This document shows, one piece after another, positions 54,301 to 64,000 of a stretch of DNA of 64,000 bases. Where the stretch lies: positions 222,501 through 286,500 of the forward strand of contig JAJTWR010000407.1 of the NCBI GenBank assembly GCA_021613335.1, given 5' to 3'. The position numbers were made by a program, and so were the translations under genes. The stretch comes from Whitmania pigra. Its lineage: Eukaryota > Annelida > Clitellata > Hirudinida > Haemopidae. How positions within the stretch are numbered: the stretch's first letter is position 1; every line of letters begins with the position of its first letter. The notes beneath the pieces are model-generated. The model saw only the letters and a program-made list of their open reading frames with translations, made no database searches and had not been told where the DNA came from.

Positions 54301-57300
54301 CACTATTAAGTAATTTGTAAACCGTTATAATGTAATTTATTGGGTGTAATTTTTATAGATTGTGTAGTTCGAACGTTAAGAAAATTTTCTGGACCAATAT
54401 TAATAGTGACGGAATAGTACAGTATGCTTGAAGTTTTTGTTATGCACCTGTATATGGATGGGTCATTTAGGTTGATATGTTTGGAGTCATAACTGGAGAA
54501 GATGTATGGAAAGATTGGATATTGAGTGATGTCACTGAGCAACCTCCCTGACAAAGCATTGAGTTTCATGAGGTATTCGAAATTTGTTATTTTTCCTTTT
54601 GTCCACTTCTTGACCAACGATTGAATGTCTGTTTCGAAGAGGAGGTTTGGCGGTCGTTTGCTGATTATTATGGAATGCAAGTCATCTCGATCCTGAGAAG
54701 TTAGAGGCAGACATTGATAACTTGAATACAATATTTTAAAGCATTAATAAATAAATTGTCAAAGAATTCTTGTTAGTTGGAGATTCTCACCTTCAGTGTT
54801 TCAAATGCAAACAGGTATGATTGACCAGTCTTTAGGCTTATATGTAAACAATTGTCTCTTAGTAGATGTCGATGCTTCAAGAGTGAAGATGTGTCTTGGA
54901 TGTTGATGATGATCAGTTGGTTGCTGGCATGTTCATGCTTCAGAATGGGGAAATGAGTTCATAGTTTCAAATTATTAATGTTGTTAAAAAATTTTATTGT
55001 TCATCTCATGCTGGCAACCATTGTTAATGATTTTTCTACACTAACTACAATAATGTTGTGAATGAAAGAGCATCATTGTATGATTGAAATTAAACTTCCT
55101 TATGGTTTGAAATTATTTAAGCTGTAAAATGTTTCTAATGTAAATCTGCAAACAATATTAAAATCTGGAGGTCACCTGGATGTTTGCTTCATCGGTGTTG
55201 GTGTCGTCACTAGCAACGAAAAGAAGGCTGTTGTCGATGATGAACAAGTTTCCTTGAGCTGGTGATGGTGATGATGAGATTGCAATGTTTTTGCACATTG
55301 TTGTGTACCTTTGTCATGACAATCATTGGCATGTTATGTTGACATTTTTTTTTAGAAAATTTCTTTGTTCTGCTTCTTTTTGTTAAGCATCGAGTTGAAT
55401 AATTTGAGGGACTTGATTTTATTAGTGCATCAATAGAAACATAACACAAAATAAATAAATTGAAGGATTTTACAATATCTTACGTTCTGTCAAACTGAAC
55501 TCACTCAATGTCATGAATATGGTGAAGTTTGAATGCTAAAGATGAAAGCGATCTGTTGGTTGTTGCATCAGAAAAAAGAAATTGGAGAGGTTCATTTCTG
55601 CAATACTCAAATCCTTAAAAATAAATATTTTTCTTCATTACCATTATAATGAGACATTGTTGCATATAAATATTCCATTCATGTGTGTGGTTGATAGCAA
55701 TGCTTTAAGTTTTTTATTTATATATTATTGATGTACATGCGTGGGATTACTTGATCTGTCTTGCTGTGTGTAGGTGAAGAAAACTTTTGGAAGGTTGATA
55801 TGACATCTCTTTGTCCTCATTCTCACTCCATTTGGTCCTTCAGTTTCATCCAACATCCATGATTGCTTGTTCAGATCACTTCTATGCCAAATGGCCCTGA
55901 AAGAAATATGATTCATTTGTTTCTCTTAGAAACTAGAAGTTTGAAAACAAAGATTTGAGATTTATGAATTAAAAGTTTGCAATCATAAAGAGTAATCCAA
56001 ATGTTTGTTTCAATTAAAGAAGATTGTTACTTAAAAAATCTATGACACATTATAAATCTTCAAAGATTTGATTAGAATTCATTGGAAAGTAAAGACCTCT
56101 CGTGCACAAGGAAGTCAATTAGTTTCCTCCAGTTCGTTGATATTGATGCTTGCTCGAGAATTGTTTTTTGAAGAAATATTTGAAATTTTTGATTCGAATT
56201 CATTTGAAGGCTGACTATGTCTTGTGTGTTTCTCAAAGATGCCAAACCCACTTTTTTGGAAAGGTCATTCAAATGATTGTCACAGCTGTAAGGATTTTGG
56301 ACATGTAATTTAATAACATATACAATATTTATGATCAATTTGTGGTAATTACATTGATGTTTCCTCATTTGTTTTCTTATTCCATTGTTGCTGCTTAAGC
56401 TCAAAGTCCCTTTTATATTGAGATAAATCCAAGAGTGTCTTCAAGTCCTGGAAATATTAAATAGCCATCTAATCATAGATCAACTTGTTACATCGTTGTT
56501 TCCATAATTTACAAAAACAAATGGGATTTTGAAAGATAATTTGTGATATACCGGAGATTTAGCAGATGATTGTTGATAATCAATGTTCAAAGATTTGTTT
56601 GAATCTTGCAAAAGTTTCTCGAATGTTTCAATGTTTTCTTGCTCATCTGGAGATAAAGATAGGAAGCTGTCTTTCATGTATTTCATCAGATTGGCTTTCA
56701 ACCACAGAATCTGCAGGTTTTATTTATTAAAATTCCTTCAAGTTGAATGAAACAATCACTCTTAAAACTAATGGAAACTTAAACAAATTTCACCACGATG
56801 TTGTTGGAGAGAAATTTCAAGAAGTGGGGATTTGAGTTGATGATTGACAGAAAATAATCTACATAATTTTCATCATTCCTTGATTCATAAAGAAGAAAGT
56901 TCATCAGATTTGCTAGCTGCATGTTTAATTTTGATATAAATTTATGTGAAATTCGATTTGTTAATTGCTTGTAGAGATTCACAAACTAGTATGGAGGTTG
57001 TTTTCTGAATCCTTGAAAGAGTTTTATGAATGAAGCATTTGGGATGAGTTATCTGCAAGACAAATGTATGAAATCATTGGTGATACTAATTGCATTGAAA
57101 ATTGTTTATGTAATCACTCTGTGAGTGGAGTTTAATCTGAGAATGAATTTGATCAAGTTGCATTGAATTTCCCTGTTTGGCATGTGCATGTAAAGAGATG
57201 ATTCAACAGTTAGTTTGAGGAAGCATTCAAGTTTATTGGCAAGGTTTTTGTCGCTCATTCTGTTGGAATCGATGAAGTAATACATGGCCGAGTCTCTGTC

Positions 57301-60300
57301 ATCATTGTCCGATGTGAGGCTGCTCGATGTTGGCGATGGACATGATGAAGATTTGAATGGGCCATTCATATTTTCATCTGCAAAAAAGTCATTTTTTCAA
57401 AAAGTTTTATTGAGATCCATTAAATTAAATTTGTCATTGTAGATTAACTTTATTATAGGTTTTTGTTGTTAACAATGGTGAATGTTGCATGTATAATCAC
57501 GTCATAATCAAGAGCTCAGTTGGATGTGTTGATTTATAATACTTGTAAAAAATAAATGTTTTTACCATTGCTGGCAATCTGAAAATTGCTGTATGATGCT
57601 TGAGGAACCAAACTATTTTGACTCTTTTGTTGGATAGATCCAACCAGAAAGTTCTTTTCAATATATGATGTTATGGTGTTTATAATACTTTGTTCTGCCA
57701 TATTTCTTCCCCATCCAAATGGAAAAGCTATTAAAATGTTGTTGAAAATTGATAATATATAAAAATATGTTTTTGATATGCGGTGGAAATTTTGAAATTG
57801 AAAATGTCTGATTCATACAGTTTGAATGTTCAAATCTTTGCACGAGATGATAAACATGGAAGAAATGTTCATGAATTGTCTTGGAAGAACTGAAATTCAA
57901 TGAAGTTTTGAAGTCCTTTGAATGCATTCATTAGAGAATCAGAAATTCTGAACTAACAAAAATGCATGACATGCAACTGAGCCAATCAGAGAAAGAATTG
58001 CTTCAATGAGTTGGGAATTATTTTGCATGGCTCTGTCCATTAACAACAATTTGTTGCACAAAACATTCACAACTCCATTACTCAACAGGACTTCAGGAAT
58101 TGTAGACGTTAACACCAATTCATTATCATATATCTGTCACAGGAAGATGGTTTCATCATTAGTTGTTCATTACCATGTGCAATCAATGTCGACGTCATAA
58201 AAATGAACGAAAGCAATGCTTGTCTGATTACCCGACAAAGGATGTCGATGACTTTGAGAGACAGTTTGCTATCTAAATGTTCCAATGGACCGAGAAGTAA
58301 TAAAATCGCTGATGGTGTAATGATATCTCTAAATTTCATTGCTTCTGAGCTGTTTTTTTTTTATATGGATTACTAGTCAACAAGTTTTTTTAGTAATTAC
58401 ATATTGCAAAATTCTAACCTTTGATTTGAAGGGAAAATTAATTCTATAATTAATTCCAGCATATGTCCATCAACTTCAATCCTATGCAATTGATTGGCTA
58501 ACATGTGAAAATTCCCATAGTCTGACCAAACCTTGAAAACATCTCTGTTTGATTTCACAAGCAAAACCTTTAGCACCTGCGAATATAAAATTTGAATAAG
58601 ATGTTTGGATTGTTGAATTTAAGCTTGAGAAACATTATTTACAAATGATATATTCTATAGAAACGGTGGTTTTGAGAGATTTGTTGATTTACTTGCCAAA
58701 TATCTTGGTTTCCATGTTGTCATGAATGATTGCAGATGAGAATTTTGAAGTGGCAAAGAGTAACGTGGAGGTATATTACATGTTTTACTATTTTAAATGT
58801 GGTGCAATAGAACAAAATAATTCAAAAGCCACAGGAAATTCTAACCTTCATTGAAGCAGTTCTTATGTGATTGTTTTCACTGGTTATGAGGACGAAGAAT
58901 GTTTGAATGATGGTGGCGTCTTTTGATAATTTGTTCCTTGTGCTGTCGTCCAATTTTTCACAGAGTGTCACCAGTGTTTCTAGTAAACCTTTAAATTTGA
59001 TACATGTTTATATCTTGCTTAAATGTAAATTCCATGTGTTAGCAGAATTAATGACTGGATTTGACTTAAATGCATTAATCATTCTCCTATTTGATATGAT
59101 ACACTTTATTATTTCTGATATGGTGGCCATTTTTCTCCAAATGCTAACTTGCTACTTTTTTGATCATTGCCAGATCCTTCTCTCCTTCATTTTTCTGGTG
59201 ATTTTAATCACTCATCCTAAGCAGTCCTATCCTATTCTAACAGATTCTTGTTATCATTCCATCAACATTAGTTACAAGATATTTATCAAATATTCTTTCT
59301 TGTCTTTCTTACAACTTCTATCTGTATGTTATTTATCTCCCAATAGAACAGGTAGAGTGCTTGCTAACTTCCTCAATTAAGTATCTCAATATATCTAACA
59401 TTGAAATTACTAATTACCTTTGTTATACCTTTTATGTTCGTATGACACTAGAAATTGAAGTCTATATAAACTCAGAACTCAGAATTCCACAGTCCCCAAG
59501 TGGAGTGGTTAACAGAGTTGGAGGAGTTGTTTTTTTTACTTTCAGAAGATATTTCAGTTCAGGTTATTGACCCAATTTCTATTTACATTTCTGTTACTTC
59601 GTTTGAGTTTCTGTTACTAAAAATTCCATGGCGTAAATGTTTAGATATTTTTTTGGTGATGTTTATAGACACCCAGACAGTAACATAAATGTATTTAACA
59701 TTGAGTTTTTTTAATTAATTGAATTACTTTAAAAATAGACAAATTTTTCTACTTGGGGACTATAACATTGATTTTTTGAACTGCCACTTTACATCAATAA
59801 TCATCACAATTTATAATAATATTACTTCTTGTTCATTAATTCATATATTTACAAAAGCCACAAGAATTACTCCACACTCTCAAACTGTCATGGACAACAT
59901 TTTCACTAATTTTCCTCTAGCTGTACATCTATGATCCTTGTTGATGACATCTCTGATCATTTCCCAATATTTCTTCAAGTTCTCTTCAGATTTTATCCTA
60001 ATAGTCCTAAACCCAAACAATAATTTATAAATATTGTGAAGATAATAATCCATGTTTAGCTTATAGCAATTTCCCGTTTTTATTTTATAATCTGTATAAT
60101 CTTTTCTTTTAGTGTCTCAACTTGGAACCTCAAAAAAAAAAAAAGCAACTGTGGATAACTTCTGCACTTCTTAAACTTGTCAAAAAAAAACTTTATAGAT
60201 ATTTTATTCAATATCTTTCTGAATATGCAGACCTCTTATCATCAATATTTAATTGTTCTATTTGCACCGATCTAGTTCTTCTAGAATTGAAATCTGCCAA

Positions 60301-63300
60301 AGTTATTTCGATATATAAATCTGGTTTAGTAGATTTTAGTAATTTCAGAGATTATAGGCCAATTTCCATCTTACCCTATTTTTCAAAACTTGATGAAAAA
60401 ATTTTACGTAATAGGATATCATATAATACTGTATGAGTATTTTGACAAATTTAACCTTTTTATTAAATAACAGTTTAGGAAGAATCATTCTAAGGTTATT
60501 GAGATGGGCAGAAGATTTGCAGATGCTTTTCAACATAGACAAGTGTTGCATTATGCATATGGGATGCAAAAAACAAAAATTGAATACGTATTTGGAGGTG
60601 TGTGAAGCAGTCTAATCATGAAAGAGATCTGGGGGTAATGACGCAAAACAATGGAAAAGCATCTCCACAGTGCATGGAAGTTACTAAAAAAGCAGACAGA
60701 GAATGAAAAATGCTTTGAATGATAAAAAGAACAGTAGTTAGTAGGGACAAGGATACAATTCTAGAAATTATATAAAGCATTAATAAAGCCACATCTTGAG
60801 TGATGTGTGGAACCCTTATTTGAGAAAGGATGTAGGAGTGTTGGAAAGAGTACAAAGAAGGGCAACCAGGATGATAAAATGATTTGGAAAGCTGAGTTAT
60901 GGGGAAAGATTAAGTAGATGCAAATTGACTACTCTGGAAGAGGAGAAACGGAGGGGACCTCGTCGAGGCATTCAAAATCCTATCGGGAAGGGAAGACCTT
61001 TTGTCTGAGCAGTTGTTTGAAGCCACAAAAAGTGCTTCTACTAGAGGGCACGAATGTAAATTATATAGGAAGGCTTCGGGAAACTTAAAAATTAATTATT
61101 TCAGTGCAAGAATGGTTTCCTAGTTTCCTAATAAACAAGATAAGGAAACGCATAGACACGATAGATACATTTAAGATTTACTTAAGTAATTTTGATTAGA
61201 ATAAAAAAGAGTGTCCAGGTCTTAACCACTATAAATAATTGTTATGTAATGTTATGTTATCTATATGCCTCTTTTACTACTTCAGTCTGATATTTCTAAT
61301 GCCACAGACTCTAGGAAGTGCATATGGCCTCTTTCCTTTACTTAAAAAAGCTTTTGATTCTGTGAATCATCAAATTATATTATCCAAATTTGAATATTAT
61401 GGTGTTAGAGGAATAGTTTTAAACTGGTTTGTTGATCACTTAGCTATTAAAAGTAATGTTTTATTAGCGTCCATTGAGTAGCTAGATGATTAGGACTGTG
61501 CTCCTGCAGCAGGTTTAAATCTGTGCTGCCGTCGTGAGAGGCGCAGCCTTAACCGTTAGGCCATGCGGGCCCACATTTAGCTATCAGAGAACAAATGGCT
61601 TGCAACAACATTGATGTCACTGTAAATTGTGGTGTATTTTAAGTTCACTTCTTTTTCTTGTGTATGAATGACTTCTGTACATCTAATTTTTTTAAAGTAT
61701 TATTATATGCTGATGACATTGCTATTTATACTTCTGGTGACAATATTAATACTCTTATTCAATCTTTAAACAAAGAACTTAACAACATCAATAATTGGAT
61801 CGTTGCTAGTCAACTTTCACTTAATTAGGTACACCAAATCAAATTTCATTATTTTTCATTATCTAAAAAAGGTTATATTTTATGATTCTTCCCCTTCCTT
61901 AAATAATACTAATTCGATAAGAGTCACTAGCTTTTGTTATTTTGGTTATACTTAATAAACACCCATCCTGGATTGGTCACATAAACATATACAAGGCCGA
62001 ATAGCTAGGAATATCGGTATCATTTCCAGAATCCATCTTTTTGTAAATACCAAGACAGCATTGCCATTATATTTTTCTCTTATTTATCTTTATTTTACTG
62101 TAATATTGTATGGGAATCTAGTTATGATACTCGTTTAAACCAATTAGTCATTTTTACAAAAGTGTGTCATCTCTATAATATTTTCACGGCCAATTTCATC
62201 TCTTACAAATTCGACTTTTATCAATAACAATTTATTAAATCTCCATCAAATACATAATCTTCCAACTGCCCTTTTTATGATCTCTTATAATAAGAATGCC
62301 CTTCCAGATAATTTTTAGGTCTTATGTGTGAAAGTGTCAAATATACCAAACCTTCATACTCCCTCCGTCATATCCTTGAATATAGTCCATCTTTTGCCAA
62401 AACTTCACTCCAACTTCGGTATCAATGGTTTTGCACTCTTTTGGCTCCATTCATTCCCACCTCTCAAACAGATCTCAATACCTTAGGCTTGGTTGCCACA
62501 TCTCTTCCATTGCTCTCCTTGCTGGCACTCTTCAGGGCTCTGTTTTCATTAACTAAACCTCACCCCTGTCAATCATCATCAAAATTTTGAAGTGTCCTTA
62601 CACCAATATGCGAACCACACAAGCCTCTATTTTGTCCTCTCCAACAATAAAGTCCAAATCAATAACCCGTGGAAATGCACAGATGCCATTAATGACTAGC
62701 ATCTCATCAAATTTCCAACTCAACTCAACCTGCAGAAATTTGAAATGATTTTCATCAGCACATCTACACACCTCAAGAACCTATCCCACCACACTCAATA
62801 AATATTGCTGGTACCCTTCTTCCTTCTATTACCTTAAAACTCCTTGGTGTCACTTATGACTCCCATCTCAGCTTCAAACAACAGGCTTCCTCCATGATAA
62901 AATCCTGCTACCACATCATCTGGGCAAGTCGATATACCCCCCAATTCCTTTCCGTCGGTATGACTTCTCTTGCACACTCTCTAGTCCTCTTTTCCCCGGA
63001 CTATTGCAGCTTTATCCTCTATGGTGCTTATGCCTCCCTTCTCCCTTCAGTGCAAGTTAGCTAAACTTGATCTCATTGACCCCAATCTTAACAGGTCTGA
63101 GGCTCTGATGCAACTGTGCTGGTTACCCATACATTACCATATCATTTCACAAAATATCTTTACTCACTTATTGGAACTTAACCATATCCAATCCACCTCA
63201 TCTCAATTATCTCATTCATCGCTGCCATATCCCTGATAACCTTTGCTCATCTCCTAGAATTTACATTCAACAACCAGTCCATAAATCATCAAGTCCATCA

Positions 63301-64000
63301 TCAACTGGGACTTTTTTGTTCTCTCTGGAACATCCTGCATCCCATCAGATTCCAGCCAACACTCAATCTTCAAGCATCAAATGAAGACCTATCTTTTCAC
63401 CTCTGACAGTATGCTTAAGGCACCATAAAAATGAACTATTATTATTATTATTATTATTATTATTATGTTATTATTATTATTGTTATTATTATTACTGTTA
63501 TTATTATTATTATTGTTATTATTGTTATTATTATTATTATTATTATCATTATTGTTATTTTATTATTATTTATTATTATTATTATTAATTATATCTCAAT
63601 ATCAGTATTATGTTTGGCTCCAATGTTTGCTTTCATTCTATGGGTTATCCTTGTGGATTGTTTTTCTTGTTATTTTTTGTTTGTGCAATAATTGCTTTTA
63701 AATGCAATTCCAATAAACATTTAATACAAAACTGAAGCAAGCTTTCAAACCTGTACTTATAAATATGATTTCATTGGATATTGTATGATGGCAATTATCT
63801 GATTTGTTGGGGTTATTAGTGCCTGTAAGAATGAAATTAGAGTAGTGAAACTTGAAAGGATAAATCGGATAAATCATAACATTAACACCTGCATTGAAGC
63901 CTTCCCAAATTTTTCCTGAAGTTTTCACATCTTCTTCAAATGACATCTCAAAGCTACTTGATGTTGACATTGAAGAGCTGTCTTTTACTGCAATATTTAC
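51344..64000 (-). CDS. LYST: LYST-like BEACH protein, 3' part
   Basis: Lysosomal trafficking regulator (Chediak-Higashi protein), controlling lysosome size and membrane events; cytosolic. The 5' end is beyond the right edge. Exons, in phase: 63889-63987, 58846-58988, 58419-58576, 58232-58349, 57958-58133, 57819-57889, 57566-57727, 57118-57377, 56987-57052, 56794-56916, 56552-56710, 56353-56447, 56097-56285, 55751-55896, 55505-55613, 55176-55308, 54791-54937, 54448-54692, 54216-54282, 54007-54151, 53670-53810, 53320-53579, 53004-53160, 52720-52884, 52515-52618, 52308-52403, 51835-51974, 51674-51771, 51344-51540; ~1,388 aa. PH-BEACH (~55.9-54.8 kb; LDETEGPNGVRMR), BEACH (~54.7-53.0 kb; NFEYLMKLNALSGR, RLPPFTQLF, HRQALESDYVSMNLPSWID), then WD40 (FLYGHKKNITDIK). 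GFNFGRRQNG and the WD blades match LYST better than WDFY or NBEA. The last exon is uncertain: either it reads through to the TAA at 51344, or it is spliced at 51375. Confidence 0.88.
60487..61235 (+). mobile_element. CR1-like LINE 3' fragment nested in the Jockey-like LINE
   Basis: The reading switches abruptly from NNSLGR of the host LINE to LLRWAEDLQMLFNIDKC of a different RT class, then ERDLGVMTQN, LTTLEEEKRRG, ATKSASTRGHECKLYRK. The host RT resumes near 61270 with LLLLQSDISNATDS. It is truncated at its 5' end, as usual for LINE insertions, and disrupted by stops. It is related to the fragment in XPO6 intron 2. Confidence 0.7.
61448..61573 (-). mobile_element. tRNA-Glu-like SINE with target duplication
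   Basis: TTAGCTAT occurs at 61440-61447 and 61577-61584. Between them, on minus, is a tRNA-like head (starts ~61572) with box A-like TGGCCTAACGGTTA and an anticodon region GCCTCTCAC resembling tRNA-Glu(CUC), then a degenerate box B-like AGATTTAAACC, then an A-rich end near 61450. It splits the host LINE between its VDHLAI and REQMACNN codons. The lost acceptor pairing rules out a working tRNA. Confidence 0.65.
62320..63436 (+). mobile_element. L2/CR1-type LINE 3' remnant
   Basis: Degenerate RT C-terminal region: KLLGVTYDSHLSFKQQ (~62838), PDYCSFILYG (~63000), LCWLPIHYHI (~63115), and the class-typical end MKTYLFTSD (~63380). Stops and shifts throughout. It runs directly into the ATT array that follows. 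Confidence 0.65.
63437..63602. repeat. (ATT)n array at the LINE 3' end
   Basis: ATT units with GTT variants starting immediately after the LINE coding end and a short AT-rich linker; best read as the expanded LINE tail. Confidence 0.85.

Larger units (their letters stand above)
59360..62315 (+). mobile_element. Jockey-like LINE remnant, endonuclease and RT
   Basis: Inside the 4.9-kb LYST intron, opposite in strand to LYST. Degenerate frames read, in order, an apurinic-endonuclease end (GDYNIDFLN at 59757, then MDNIFTNF at 59890), RT N-terminus (SAKVISIYKSG, NFRDYRPISILP, ~60293-60370), KKAFDSVNHQIILSK (~61346), YYGVRG, LLYADDIAIYTSG (~61704, the RT active site) and the C-terminal LPTALFMISYNKNALP (~62258). 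There are many stops and frameshifts. Two later insertions split it (60487-61235 and 61448-61573). It is dead. Confidence 0.8.

Noticed and set aside
61448..61573. Functional tRNA-Glu gene
   Set aside because: Acceptor stem cannot pair, box B is decayed and target duplications mark it as a SINE.

Overview
This is a low-GC animal (metazoan) nuclear genome segment. It has intron-rich protein genes with GT-AG introns, one tRNA gene, Tc1 and hAT DNA transposons, CR1/L2-like and Jockey-like LINE remnants, tRNA-derived SINEs and very many GAT and ATT trinucleotide arrays. The gene set (XPO6, an IKK-alpha/beta kinase, NAGA, bifunctional PAPSS, LYST) points to a bilaterian invertebrate. A lophotrochozoan such as an annelid is my guess, at low confidence. 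All exon models come from reading splice sites by eye and checking that phases join; they were not aligned by computer.

Layout. 0.8-4.8 kb (-): CSGALNACT-type chondroitin N-acetylgalactosaminyltransferase, two coding exons with GAT arrays in the intron. 5-13 kb: mostly noncoding, with a candidate TATA promoter, a CRE/E-box cluster, long ATT arrays, a tRNA-Pro(UGG) gene and a dead Tc1 transposon. 13.3-21.3 kb (-): exportin-6, 22 exons, 1,119 aa. 21.7-22.3 kb (+): TRAPPC2. 22.5-23.2 kb (-): one or two small genes I could not identify. 23.6-25.2 kb (+): EBP2. 25.5-30.6 kb (-): IKK-alpha/beta-like kinase, 19 exons. 31.0-32.8 kb (+): alpha-N-acetylgalactosaminidase, 7 exons. 33.6-38.0 kb (-): PAPS synthase, 12 exons. 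38-51.3 kb: no recognisable protein gene. This stretch holds an orphan promoter plus donor site at 40.5 kb, a 3.6-kb satellite array of ~178-bp monomers in a higher-order pattern, and a hAT-type MITE. 51.3-64 kb (-): the 3' part of a LYST-like BEACH protein (29 exons, continuing past the right edge), whose 4.9-kb intron is packed with nested retroelements.

The middle of the window is a compact block of housekeeping and signalling genes in alternating orientation, with three head-to-head starts only 360-430 bp apart. Two genes bear on sulfated glycan biology: CSGALNACT starts chondroitin chains, and PAPSS makes the sulfate donor used to modify them. NAGA, a lysosomal hydrolase, and LYST, which controls lysosome size, are both lysosomal. 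I see no operon-like logic beyond shared promoters.

The most unusual item is the satellite array. It alternates A and B monomers and has two copies of a six-monomer, ~1,070-bp higher-order unit, between two gene-rich segments.
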